From contig NZ_MJGN01000027.1 in NCBI RefSeq assembly GCF_001865065.1, positions 1 to 54,439 of the forward strand: 54,439 nt of DNA. Direction: 5' to 3'. Position 1 is the first letter of the stretch, and every line of letters begins with the position of its first letter. The stretch is from Curtobacterium sp. MCBA15_008. Lineage in GTDB: Bacteria > Actinomycetota > Actinomycetes > Actinomycetales > Microbacteriaceae. This document shows positions 34,862 to 43,624 of this stretch, piece after piece. Under the pieces are notes generated by a model. The model did no database searches and had not been told where the DNA came from. It saw only the letters and a program-made list of their open reading frames with translations. The translations under genes were made by a program, and so were the position numbers.

Positions 34862-35958
34862 CACGGAATCTTTTCGAAAATCTGCTTCACGAACTGGAGC
34901 GGGCACTTCTAATCCAAAGTCAATCTGGAATCCTACTCGAGCCGACTTCAGATAGCCTCCAAGGTCACGTCCGCTCGATTATGCAGACAGGATCCGCTCC
35001 TAACACCGCAATGCTTTTCGCGATTCTCGGCGGCACCATCGCCGAACCGCATCTCGATCCCGGTTCGCTCCAGCTTTCAGCGGGCATCGACAGACGCGGT
35101 CAAGCCATGTCAGTTGCCGAGGCTCTCACGGTATTCCGTGGGCGCCACGGATTCACTTTCAAGGTGTCACGCGACGCGGGGGTCTCGAATCAATGGCGTC
35201 GGCCTCGTATAGACTCAGATTGGCTTGCCAGTCGTCGAAAGGGTGACTCCGGCGCCCTAGCCTTCTTCGGGCTCGTTGAGGGACTCCGGAACTTGAATGC
35301 AGTCGCGAGAGGGTTAACATCGCAGCGTCTGCTGGAGTTTGGAGCGCGGCTTTTTGCGGAGCGGGCGCTCCAAGGTAGGTTGGACTACCCGCGCTTCAAA
35401 TGTTCTCCAGCGATTGCAATGAGCCTCGTCAGGTCTTTCCTCGAGCGTGCGCCTGAACGACCGGACGCAATGGAAGCGATCGTGACGGTCGCGGCGCGAA
35501 CGTTCAGCGAGCAATTCGGTACGCACCCCACAATAATCCGAAGAGATATAAATTCGCCAGATCCCATTGATGTGCTCATCGAGTCGGCCGAGAAAATCCC
35601 ATTTGGTGGCATAGAAGTTACTGACGATTACATCCGCTTAGCGAAGCTTCAGCATGAAGTGGTTCCGGCGATGCTCTCGCTCGGGCTAGACAGAGCGACG
35701 GTAGTCTCTCGGGGCATTTATGGACCCGAGCAAAGCGAGATTGAGTCGTTCCTGAGTCGAGCCTTAATGCGATTCGATCAACGCATCGACCTCGTGACTA
35801 TCGACGTCATAGAAGCCTGGCTAAACTTCCCCGCCGCGGAGCGGGATGTCGCTACAGACTTCGTTTGGGCGGTTGCGGCGGAGCTCGACAAATACTCGAC
35901 CGACGCTAATCGGCGGGCTTGGTTTGGAGTGCTGACTTCCTATGCCGACTCCGTTTAG
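34858..35958 (+). CDS. Possible SacI-like restriction endonuclease
   Basis: A 366-residue protein whose layout recalls the SacI restriction endonuclease family: a helical N-terminal half with LDPGSLQ and MSVAEALTVF, then a C-terminal core IIRRDINSPDPIDVLI (Asp238) followed by GGIEVTDDYIRLAKL (250-264). SacI has VSRRINDP and VEVRGK at these points. If the alignment is right, the E-x-K Lys is replaced, so catalysis is doubtful or uses another residue. It starts inside the previous stop (ATGA) and faces the m5C methyltransferase, as a restriction gene would. My call rests on remembered patterns, not a search. Confidence 0.45.
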   Translation: MTRNLFENLLHELERALLIQSQSGILLEPTSDSLQGHVRSIMQTGSAPNTAMLFAILGGTIAEPHLDPGSLQLSAGIDRRGQAMSVAEALTVFRGRHGFTFKVSRDAGVSNQWRRPRIDSDWLASRRKGDSGALAFFGLVEGLRNLNAVARGLTSQRLLEFGARLFAERALQGRLDYPRFKCSPAIAMSLVRSFLERAPERPDAMEAIVTVAARTFSEQFGTHPTIIRRDINSPDPIDVLIESAEKIPFGGIEVTDDYIRLAKLQHEVVPAMLSLGLDRATVVSRGIYGPEQSEIESFLSRALMRFDQRIDLVTIDVIEAWLNFPAAERDVATDFVWAVAAELDKYSTDANRRAWFGVLTSYADSV

Positions 35959-36109
35959 TTTGCGTACCAAACTTCAGTCGTCGAGCTTCAACGAGGCTGA
36001 CAGCTGTGAAGGGTGGTTATGCGTGAAGCGAGCGACTAAAACGCAAATCTAGGCCCTCCGCATTCCTGCAAAGTGCCGGCTGGCGGCTAGTGGGAAGGGT
36101 TAGTCGTTG

Positions 36110-37255
36110 TTAGTTGTGGCCAATCGAGCGGATCATTGCTAACGCTGCTGCGTAAGCCAAGCGCGGTGGCACCGCGTTTCCAATTTGCTTGTATTGAGCC
36201 GATCGGGATCCGTGCCACTTCATTCCCACTGGGAACGTTTGAATTGCCGCAGCTTCCTCAACGGTGAGCCTTCGAAGGTGCGAAGGTGGTTCGGAGGCAG
36301 CCGGTCCGAGTCCGTTGCTCCAGAGTGAATCATGGTAATCAACGACCCAAGACCTACCTTCATGATTTGTCACAACGTTTTGATCGATGATGGGGGTCTT
36401 GTTTCCTCCCATCGAGGCAGCAAGTGTGCCTGCAGGTGCGTCCAAATTGAGAGGACGCCCGGCGCCATTGAAAAGCATGCCAGCGTAAGGCGACCTCCTC
36501 AGGACTGGTGCCTTCGCCAAGGTAATCTTTGCCGCGCACTTCGAGTCGTTTCCTGGCGCTCCATACGGAGGGAGCGTCGCGAGAGCGTGTCGAACGGTGG
36601 GCGGGGCGTCCTGCGTAGTCGGTGCCGGCGCCTCAGGCGTCCCGACGTCCCGACGGACTCCGATGAGGAACATGCGTTCGCGGGCCTGAGGGACTCCGAA
36701 ATGCGACGCGTTTGCGAGGGTAAGGAGTGTGTTATATCCCATGTCTTCAGCCCGCGCGATTAGGGCATCACGTATCGCAGCCCATCGGCGGTTCGAGTAG
36801 AGTGCCTTCACATTCTCAAGCAAGAAAGCTTTAGGCTGCACTCGCTCGACAATGTCTAGGAAGTGAAAGACATGCTTCGAGCGCTCATCATTCGGGTTCA
36901 TCTTTCCGGCGACACTAAAACCCTGACAAGGCGGCCCGCCGATCACTAGATCCGCAGACCCCTCGGCGGGAAGTTGCTCGTCGGGTAAATTGAGGAGGTC
37001 GCCGACGTGTTCCTCGTAAGTGATTCCTTGAAGGTGCGGTCGACTGTCGGCCAGTCGTTTGAGTGCGTCGCGATGCGAATCCATCGCAAAGGGATCCAAT
37101 TCGCTAACCCAGGTCGGGGTGAATCCCGCCAGAGCAAAGCCCGTGTCGAGGCCGCCCGCACCCGCGTAGAGAGAAACGAAAGTTCCGATACGCTCAGGGA
37201 CGGCTTCGATGTCGGCGTATCCATCGGTAACAGTTCGAGCGGTCGACATCAGCAT
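36110..37255 (-). CDS. DNA (cytosine-5) methyltransferase
   Basis: A 381-residue m5C methyltransferase with all main motifs: I (FVSLYAGAGGLDTGF), IV (GGPPCQGFS, catalytic Cys110), VI (LLENV, 147-149), VIII (QARERMFLIG), and X (QIGNAVPPRLAYA). A target-recognition region of normal size lies between VIII and IX. It transfers methyl from S-adenosylmethionine to cytosine in a sequence I cannot predict. The ATG at 37255 has AGGAG 10 nt upstream; ATG 37249 is possible. It converges on the three-gene operon, and the 150-nt gap holds a small AGTTTG-cgtac-CAAACT hairpin at 35957-35973. Confidence 0.92.
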   Translation of the reverse strand: MLMSTARTVTDGYADIEAVPERIGTFVSLYAGAGGLDTGFALAGFTPTWVSELDPFAMDSHRDALKRLADSRPHLQGITYEEHVGDLLNLPDEQLPAEGSADLVIGGPPCQGFSVAGKMNPNDERSKHVFHFLDIVERVQPKAFLLENVKALYSNRRWAAIRDALIARAEDMGYNTLLTLANASHFGVPQARERMFLIGVRRDVGTPEAPAPTTQDAPPTVRHALATLPPYGAPGNDSKCAAKITLAKAPVLRRSPYAGMLFNGAGRPLNLDAPAGTLAASMGGNKTPIIDQNVVTNHEGRSWVVDYHDSLWSNGLGPAASEPPSHLRRLTVEEAAAIQTFPVGMKWHGSRSAQYKQIGNAVPPRLAYAAALAMIRSIGHN

Positions 37256-37552
37256 CCTCGTGTTACTCCTCTGACGGCACAAAAATTTGTTAGTTCGTGC
37301 GGCTGACGCTAGTGCCGGCCTCTGACACTCCACGTCGCGTTGATTCACGCCAGCTCCAGCATATGCGCCGTTGAGGCCCCGGCTGGTCGCCAAGGTCAGC
37401 GGCGTCGGGGGTGAAGCGAGCCGGAAGATGGTCCGCAAGTGATCGCCGCTCCGGCCGCCACCGCTCCGACTTCGTCCACCTCCCTCATGGACCTGCCGCC
37501 TTGGCTGTCTGTGCGCCTCAGGCAGTGGCAGCCGCGAAGGTGGCGCACGTTC

Positions 37553-37612
37553 GCGCAACGCAAGTGCGCTCGAACCGCGGCGAAGCGCGGCTCGGGGTGA
37601 CTTGCGTTGTGC
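37553..37612. repeat. Repeat family D hairpin, copy 1
   Basis: Two 27-nt arms (37553-37579 and 37586-37612) pair at 21 of 27 positions; the outer part is GCACAACGCAAGT. It is related to 48490-48549. It lies in the 450-nt gap between the methyltransferase start and the membrane-protein gene; I see no gene in that gap. Confidence 0.6.
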
Positions 37613-37645
37613 GGGGGGTGGCGGTCGAGGCGACCGCCTGCCGGG

Positions 37646-37682
37646 CCGGAGGCGCGGGGCGGGGGCGAGCCGCGCCTCCAGG
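37646..37682. repeat. Repeat family A, inverted pair
   Basis: CCGGAGGCGCGG (37646-37657) and CCGCGCCTCCAGG (37670-37682) pair around a 12-nt loop, 21 nt beyond the 3' end of the gene at 37704-38279. The position fits a terminator or REP-like element. Confidence 0.65.
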
Positions 37683-37703
37683 CCGGGTGGGTGGGGCGTG
37701 CGG

Positions 37704-38279
37704 TCAGCGGTGCTGTGCCATCTCGCGTGCGGTGTCGATGTAGCGGCGGGCGCCGCGGAGCTTGCGCTGCCAGACGAGCGAGATGACGGCGGCGACGATC
37801 AGGAGGATGCTGCAGGTGGCCCGGCTGAACACGATGTCGAAGACACTGTCGGCGAACAGGCGATCGAGTTGTGGGCCGACGATGCCCGCGTACAGCAGCA
37901 GGAACTGCGCCCAGACGATCGGTCCGTACACGAGCATCACGCGGGCGTAGACGAACGCGCGGTACGCCAGTTCGGAGTCACTCGGGACGATCGGACGGCC
38001 GGCGCTGACGGACTTCCGGAGGGAGCGACTGGCCTCGCGGGGGAGCGACTGCAGCGGGACGCGGAGGTGTGCGGCCAGGACGGTCGTCGTCCACATGAGC
38101 GAGAAGGCTCCGGCGAGACCCGCGACGGCCATTGCCCAGCCGACGACCTGGACGGCACGGCCCACCGCGTCGTCGTGGGGGATGAACCATCCGAGGACCC
38201 CGCCGGCGACGAGCCCACCGAGGACGACGACGAGCGTCCGTCGTCGAGCGCGGCGTGCGCGGGCTTCGAGCTCCTCCAT
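37704..38279 (-). CDS. Hypothetical four-helix membrane protein
   Basis: A 191-residue protein with a basic N-terminus (ARRARRRT) and four hydrophobic helices: about 16-35, 47-70, 110-132 and 150-168. A cytoplasmic loop of about 40 residues separates the two pairs. No family recognised. It starts 11 nt after the stop of the TMEM175-like gene and is probably co-transcribed with it. A GTG at 38288 would add three residues. Confidence 0.7.
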   Translation of the reverse strand: MEELEARARRARRRTLVVVLGGLVAGGVLGWFIPHDDAVGRAVQVVGWAMAVAGLAGAFSLMWTTTVLAAHLRVPLQSLPREASRSLRKSVSAGRPIVPSDSELAYRAFVYARVMLVYGPIVWAQFLLLYAGIVGPQLDRLFADSVFDIVFSRATCSILLIVAAVISLVWQRKLRGARRYIDTAREMAQHR

Positions 38280-38289
38280 GCCTGTCACC

Positions 38290-38907
38290 CTAGGCGGCGC
38301 GGCGACGGCGTAGCAGCTGCGCGATCGGACCCTGGAGCAGCAGGAGCAGCACCCAGTACAGGCCGACCGAGGGGACGAGGAGCGCCAGGACGAGGGCGAG
38401 GACCATCAGGCCCACGGCGACGAAGCCCTTCGACGGGTCGCGGAGCGGGGTCGACAGCAGCTCCGGCCTGCGGCGGAGTTCGTACTCGATCGCGGTCAGG
38501 GACAGGCTCGTCAGGACCATCGTGCCGATGTAGAGGCCGTGCGAGACTCGGTCGTCGTCGCCTCCGGTGTCGAGCAGGTTCGCGGCGAACGGCAGGAACA
38601 CGATGCTGATCAGCCACACGAAGTTCAGCCGCATCACCTGCGGGTTGTAGGAGCGGACGTGCTCGAAGACCTGGTGGTGCAGGGTCCAGAAGCGCGCGAT
38701 CACCCAGAACGTGACGAGGAACTCGAGCAGCGCCGGCCAGTTCTGCCGGAGCAGGTCCCCGGCGGTCTCGTCGCGGCTCAGCTCGCCGGCGAGGTCGACC
38801 AGCGGGAGGATGAGGATCGTGATCGCGATGGCGACCGTCGCGTCGGAGAAGTTCACGAGGCGGTCGAGGCCGCGGTCGGTGCGTGCCTGCTCGGTCTGCT
38901 CGCTCAT
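38290..38907 (-). CDS. TMEM175-family potassium channel-like protein
   Basis: A 205-residue six-helix membrane protein. Its first helix carries RLVNFSDATVAIAITI, the family's conserved Arg and Phe-Ser-Asp (20-22) that line the pore in TMEM175 channels. Bacterial members are tetrameric K+ channels. The ATG at 38907 is preceded by TACACT at 6 nt, so the transcript is probably leaderless. It shares a 34-nt divergent gap with the DUF1653 gene. Confidence 0.85.
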   Translation of the reverse strand: MSEQTEQARTDRGLDRLVNFSDATVAIAITILILPLVDLAGELSRDETAGDLLRQNWPALLEFLVTFWVIARFWTLHHQVFEHVRSYNPQVMRLNFVWLISIVFLPFAANLLDTGGDDDRVSHGLYIGTMVLTSLSLTAIEYELRRRPELLSTPLRDPSKGFVAVGLMVLALVLALLVPSVGLYWVLLLLLQGPIAQLLRRRRAA

Positions 38908-38941
38908 GGGCTGAGTGTAGGAGGCCCGTAGCATCGGGAGC
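38908..38941. promoter_or_regulatory. Back-to-back leaderless promoters in a 34-nt gap
   Basis: On the minus strand, TACACT (38919-38914) lies 6 nt from the ATG at 38907. On the plus strand, TAGCAT (38929-38934) lies 7 nt from the GTG at 38942. The -35 region of each promoter must lie inside the other gene. Confidence 0.55.
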
Positions 38942-39199
38942 GTGAGCTTCGACGTGACGCCCGGCCGGTACCGACATTTCAAGGGCGGGGAGTACGAGGT
39001 GGTCCTGCTGGCCAAGGACGTCGAGACCGAGAAACCGGTCGTCGTCTACCAGGCGCTGTACGGGGAGCGCGGGCACTGGGTGCGCTCGCTCGCCGACTTC
39101 ACGGAGCACGTCACGCGCGACGGGTACGACGGGCCGCGGTTCGTGCCGATCGTCGACGGCGCCGGCGCCGGCGACGCGCGACCGGCGCCCTCGCGGTGA
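38942..39199 (+). CDS. DUF1653 protein
   Basis: An 85-residue small protein. It shows the DUF1653 pattern GRYRHFKGGEYEVV, then VVYQALYGERGHWVRSLADFTE. The domain is a compact beta fold of unknown biochemical role, often found with nucleotide- or RNA-related genes. The GTG start is fixed by the leaderless -10 box. Its stop overlaps the GrpB-family start by 4 nt. Confidence 0.85.
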   Translation: MSFDVTPGRYRHFKGGEYEVVLLAKDVETEKPVVVYQALYGERGHWVRSLADFTEHVTRDGYDGPRFVPIVDGAGAGDARPAPSR

Positions 39200-39720
39200 T
39201 CGAGCTCCAGCAGCACCGGTCCGCGTGGGCGGACGACTTCCGCTCCGAAGCCGAGCGCCTCCGTTCCGCGCTGGCGGGCAAGGTGACGGCGCTGGAACAC
39301 ATCGGGAGCACCGCCGTGCCCGGCCTGGTGGCGAAGCCGGTCATCGACCTGGCGGCGAGGGCGGCCGAGGATGTGGACGTCCTCGCACTCGGCCCGACCG
39401 TCGAAGCGCTCGGCTACGAGCAGCACCGAGCCGGGCCGAAGAACCACGGCGTGTACGTGCGCTCGACCGGGACTGCCCGCACGCACATCCTGCACGTCCT
39501 CCGCGCCGACGAGTGGGAGCACTGCAACCAGCGGCTCTTCCGTGACGCCCTGCTCCGCGACCCGGACGCGCGAGCCCGGTACGGAGCGGCGAAGGAGGCG
39601 CTCGCCGCGGCGGAGGACGGGCGCGCCTACACGGCCGGCAAGCGAGCGGTCGTCGAGGAGATCCTCAACGAGGAAAGGGCTCGTCGAGGTCTGCCGCCGA
39701 CGTCGGCCTGGGACAAGTGA
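39196..39720 (+). CDS. GrpB-family (UPF0157) protein
   Basis: A 174-residue protein of the GrpB/UPF0157 family, with the nucleotidyltransferase-like core HIGSTAVPGLVAKPVIDLA and a second conserved block RTHILHVLRADEWEHCNQRLFRD. The family has a polymerase-beta-like fold. Some members are fused to CoaE, but the activity is not settled. It overlaps the DUF1653 gene (GTGA), so the two are translated together. Confidence 0.9.
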   Translation: MIELQQHRSAWADDFRSEAERLRSALAGKVTALEHIGSTAVPGLVAKPVIDLAARAAEDVDVLALGPTVEALGYEQHRAGPKNHGVYVRSTGTARTHILHVLRADEWEHCNQRLFRDALLRDPDARARYGAAKEALAAAEDGRAYTAGKRAVVEEILNEERARRGLPPTSAWDK

Positions 39721-39791
39721 TGCACCAGGACAGCGTCGCTGTCGGCGGGCGGCCCTAGGCTTCCAGGGCACCAGAGGACGAGGGGGAGCGC

Positions 39792-42700
39792 ATGCAGATC
39801 GGCGTCGACGGGAACGTGCTGCTCAGCCCGAGCGACCTCTCCACCTGGGCTGCCTGCGAGTGGGCGTTCCTCCGCCGCCTCGACGTGAAGCTCGGCCGTG
39901 GGGACGCCCTGCCGGAGTCGCACGACGACATGCTCGAGCGCACCGCCCGGCTCGGCGACCAGCACGAGCTCGACTACCTCGCGATCCTCGAGCAGACCCG
40001 CGACGTCGTCGAGTTCGAACGCCCCGCACCGCCCGAGTACGCCGCTGCGGCCGAAGCGGCGCTGGACGCCATGCGGAACGGCGCCGACGTCCTGTACCAA
40101 CCGACCTTCCACGTGCCGGCCTCCGCCGACGGCAGCGGCTTCATCGGCTTCGCCGACTTCATCATCCGCAACGACCTCGGCGAGTACGAGGTCTACGACA
40201 CGAAGCTCGCCCGGCACGCCAAGATCAGCGCCCTCCTGCAGCTGGCCGCCTACGCCGAGCGGATGCAGGCGCACGGCATCCCCACCGGCGAGCAGGTCCA
40301 CCTCGTGCTCGGCGACCGGACGACGACCACGCACGAGCTCGCCGACATCGCGCCGGTGTACCGCACGCAGCGGGCCGAGCTGCAGCGGGTCATCGCCGAG
40401 CGCATCGCGGCGGACGAACCGCTGCGGTGGGGCGACCCGCGATACTCGAGCTGCGGGCGCTGCGACGTCTGCACGACCCAGGTGGCGGACCACCGCGACC
40501 TCGTGCTCGTCGCCGGCATGCGGCTCGACCAGCGGGCGAAGCTGATCCGGCACGGAGTGCGGACGATCGACGACCTGGCGGACCGCACCGCGGCAGTGCC
40601 GGGCTTGTCGCGTGGGACGCAGGACAGGCTGGTGCGGCAGGCGCGCCTCCAGGTCGACACCGAGCACGCGCGCGACGCAAGCCGCGCGCCCGGCATCCCA
40701 CACCAGCCGCTGTACGAGGTCCTCGACCCGCGCGCCCTCGACGCGATCCCCGCGCCGGACGCGGGCGACGTCTTCTTCGACTTCGAAGGCGACCCGTTGC
40801 ACACCGAGGACGGCGTGCACTGGGGCCTCGACTACCTGTTCGGGCTGGTCGACGACCGGGCCGAGTTCACGGCGTTCTGGGCGCACACGATCCGCGACGA
40901 GCGACAGGCGCTGCTGGACTTCCTCGCGTTCATCCAGGCGCGGCGCGAGCAGTACCCCGGCATGCACATCTACCACTACGCGGCGTACGAGCGGACGCAC
41001 CTGCTGTCCCTCGCGGCCCGGCACGGGGTCGGCGAAGACGCGGTCGACGACCTGCTCCGCGCGGGCGTGCTGGTCGACCTGTACCCGATCGTGCGGAAGG
41101 CGCTGGTGGTCGGCAGCCACAGCTACTCGATCAAGAAGCTCGAGCCGCTGTACATGGGTGAGGACCTGCGCGAGAGCGACGTCACGAACGCCGCGGACAG
41201 CATCACCGCCTACGTCGACGCGATCGAGGAGCTCCGGAACGGCGACCCGGCGGCCGGGCAGCACATGCTCGACGAGGTCGCCGACTACAACGCGTACGAC
41301 TGCCGGTCGACGCTCCGGCTGCGCGACTGGCTCCTGACGTTGCGGACGCCGGCGCCCGCGCCGGAGCCGGAGCCGTCCGAGCTCCTGCCGCCCATCCCCG
41401 TCGACCGCGAGCCGAACCCGGTGTCCGTCGCGCTCGCCGCCGAGCTCGAGGACGTCGACGCCCTCGACCGCACCCCCGACCAGACCGCGCTGGCGCTCGC
41501 CGCAGCCGCCATCGACTACCACCGCCGCGAGGCCAAGACCTTCTGGCAGGACCACTTCGACCGCCTGCGGAACCCGGTCGACGACTGGGCAGACACCCGC
41601 GACGTCCTCGTCGTCGAACGCGCGTCCGTCGAGCGGGACTGGGACACGCTGCCGCGTGCCCGCTCGCAGTCACGAGAACTCCGGTTGTCGGGGACGCTCG
41701 CGCCCGGTTCGCGGCTCCGGCCTGGAGGCACGCCCCACCTCGTCTACGACGACCCACTCCCGCCATCGGTCGACTCCCCGGGCCCCGGGTCGAAGGGCGC
41801 ATCGGCTCGCGCGGTCGTCCTCGACGTCAGCGACAACGGCGACGCCACCGAGGTGCTGCTCAAGGAGAGCCTGCCCGTCGGCGGCGAGCCGCACCACGAC
41901 TTCCCGGTCGCCCTCGCTCCGGCAGCGCCACCGCGGGCGAAGCCCCAGCCCGAGGCGATCGCCGAGTGGGGCCAGACGGTGCTCGACGAGCTGCCGTCGA
42001 TGCTGCCCGACCCGGCACTCGACCTGCTGCGCCGGGTGCCGCCGCGCGGGGCGATCGCTCCGGTGCAGGGCGACGACACGGTGTCCGCCGTGGTTGCGAC
42101 GCTGCTCGGGCTCGACCGGTCGTACCTGGCGATCCAGGGGCCTCCCGGCACGGGCAAGACCTACGTCGGGTCGAACGTCGTCGCCCGGCTCGTCCGTGAG
42201 CACGGCTGGCGCGTCGGGGTCGTCGGGCAGTCCCACGCCACCTCCGAGAACTTCCTGTCGGCCGTGGTGCGGGCAGGCGTCGCCGCGGACCGGGTCGTCA
42301 AGGTCCCTCGCTCCGGCGCGGATCCCGACGACGTCGACGCTGCGGCGTGGACGCCGGTGAAGAACAACGCCGCCGTCGCTGCGTTCCTGGAGTCGTGCGA
42401 GGCCTCCGGCACCGGGGGAGTCGTCGGCGGCACCGCGTGGACGTTCGCGAACGAGACGACCATCGGGCGTCGCTCCCTCGACCTGCTCGTGGTCGACGAG
42501 GCCGGACAGTTCTCGCTCGCCCCGACCATCGCCTCGTCCATCGCGGCGTCGCGGCTGCTGCTGCTCGGCGATCCGCAGCAGTTGCCCCAGGTGTCGCAGG
42601 GGTCGCACCCGGAGCCCGTCGACCAGTCGGCGCTCGGTTGGCTGACCGACGGCGAGCACGTGCTGCCGCCGGAGTTCGGGTACTTCCTCGCCCGAACGCG

Positions 42701-43280
42701 CCGGATGGAGCCCGCGCTGACCGCCTCGGTGTCGGCGTTGTCGTACGACGGGCAGCTGGCGTCGATGGTGTCCGGCCGGCACCTCGACGACATCGACCCC
42801 GGCGTCCACGCGGTGCCGGTCGCCCACGCCGGCAACACCACGTCGTCGCTCGAAGAGGCCGCTCGCGTGGTGCAGCTCGCGCAGGACCTGGTCGGCCGCC
42901 GGTGGGTCGACGGCGACGAGACGCGGGTCCTCACCGACGAGGACGTCATCGTCGTCGCGCCGTACAACGCGCAGGGTGCGGTGATCCGGCAGGAGCTCGA
43001 CCGGGCCGGACTGCGAGGGACGCAGGTGGGCACGGTGGACCTGTTCCAGGGGCGCGAGGCCGTCGTGTCGATCGTGTCGCTGGCGGCGTCGAGCGCGGCG
43101 GACATCCCGCGCGGGCTCGACTTCCTGCTCATGCCGAACCGGTTGAACGTGGCGCTGTCGCGGGCGAAGTGGGCGGCGTACCTCGTGTACTCGCCGGCGC
43201 TCACCACGGGCCTGCCGCCGTCCATCGCCGGGCTGTCGTTGCTGTCACGGTTCATCGAGCTCGTCGAGCCGCGCCGCTGA
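39792..43280 (+). CDS. TM0106-family RecB-like nuclease with helicase
   Basis: A 1162-residue multidomain protein. The N-terminus (about 10-220) is a RecB-like PD-(D/E)xK nuclease (SPSDLSTWAACEWAFLRRLD, later YEVYDTKLARHAK), and a Cys group (SSCGRCDVC) follows. The middle has an RNase H-like exonuclease fold (VFFDFEGDP, about 325). The C-terminal third is a superfamily 1 helicase with Walker A GPPGTGKTY near 783, DLLVVDEAGQFS and GTVDLFQGREA. The family is thought to act in DNA repair or RNA/DNA processing. GGGGGAG precedes the ATG, and TAGGCT lies further upstream. Confidence 0.88.
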   Translation: MQIGVDGNVLLSPSDLSTWAACEWAFLRRLDVKLGRGDALPESHDDMLERTARLGDQHELDYLAILEQTRDVVEFERPAPPEYAAAAEAALDAMRNGADVLYQPTFHVPASADGSGFIGFADFIIRNDLGEYEVYDTKLARHAKISALLQLAAYAERMQAHGIPTGEQVHLVLGDRTTTTHELADIAPVYRTQRAELQRVIAERIAADEPLRWGDPRYSSCGRCDVCTTQVADHRDLVLVAGMRLDQRAKLIRHGVRTIDDLADRTAAVPGLSRGTQDRLVRQARLQVDTEHARDASRAPGIPHQPLYEVLDPRALDAIPAPDAGDVFFDFEGDPLHTEDGVHWGLDYLFGLVDDRAEFTAFWAHTIRDERQALLDFLAFIQARREQYPGMHIYHYAAYERTHLLSLAARHGVGEDAVDDLLRAGVLVDLYPIVRKALVVGSHSYSIKKLEPLYMGEDLRESDVTNAADSITAYVDAIEELRNGDPAAGQHMLDEVADYNAYDCRSTLRLRDWLLTLRTPAPAPEPEPSELLPPIPVDREPNPVSVALAAELEDVDALDRTPDQTALALAAAAIDYHRREAKTFWQDHFDRLRNPVDDWADTRDVLVVERASVERDWDTLPRARSQSRELRLSGTLAPGSRLRPGGTPHLVYDDPLPPSVDSPGPGSKGASARAVVLDVSDNGDATEVLLKESLPVGGEPHHDFPVALAPAAPPRAKPQPEAIAEWGQTVLDELPSMLPDPALDLLRRVPPRGAIAPVQGDDTVSAVVATLLGLDRSYLAIQGPPGTGKTYVGSNVVARLVREHGWRVGVVGQSHATSENFLSAVVRAGVAADRVVKVPRSGADPDDVDAAAWTPVKNNAAVAAFLESCEASGTGGVVGGTAWTFANETTIGRRSLDLLVVDEAGQFSLAPTIASSIAASRLLLLGDPQQLPQVSQGSHPEPVDQSALGWLTDGEHVLPPEFGYFLARTRRMEPALTASVSALSYDGQLASMVSGRHLDDIDPGVHAVPVAHAGNTTSSLEEAARVVQLAQDLVGRRWVDGDETRVLTDEDVIVVAPYNAQGAVIRQELDRAGLRGTQVGTVDLFQGREAVVSIVSLAASSAADIPRGLDFLLMPNRLNVALSRAKWAAYLVYSPALTTGLPPSIAGLSLLSRFIELVEPRR

Positions 43281-43311
43281 CTCCTGCTTCGTCAGGCCCT
43301 ATGGTGAGCAG

Positions 43312-43620
43312 ATGACATATCAGCAGCCACCCGGTGGCCCGTACCTGCCGCCACCGAGTCCGTACGTCCGGGTAGCCGGCAACGGGTTCGCGATCGCGGC
43401 CTTCGTCCTCGGGCTCTTCGGCTTCCTCGTGACCTGGATCCCGTTCTTCATCGGCATCTTCCTCGGCGGGCTTCCCGACGTCCTCGCGATCGTCTTCGGG
43501 ATCTGCGGAATCGTGCGGGCCAATCGAGTACGTCGCGGCATGGGGCTGGCGGTGACGGGGCTGGTCCTCGGGGGCCTCGCGTTCCTCAGCATCTTCGTCG
43601 GCGCCGGAACGGTGTGGTGA
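43312..43620 (+). CDS. Small DUF4190-like membrane protein
   Basis: A 102-residue protein: a proline-rich cytoplasmic start (QQPPGGPYLPPPSPY), then three hydrophobic helices with a short basic loop RANRVRRGMG, as in DUF4190-type membrane proteins. The function is unknown. TATGGT (43300-43305) ends 6 nt before the ATG, so the mRNA is probably leaderless. The next gene begins 4 nt after its stop. Confidence 0.75.
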   Translation: MTYQQPPGGPYLPPPSPYVRVAGNGFAIAAFVLGLFGFLVTWIPFFIGIFLGGLPDVLAIVFGICGIVRANRVRRGMGLAVTGLVLGGLAFLSIFVGAGTVW

Positions 43621-43624
43621 CCAC

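Noticed and set aside
37260..37700. Possible tRNA or attachment site at the right edge of the low-G+C block
   Set aside because: No cloverleaf could be drawn; the structure present is explained by repeat families D and A.
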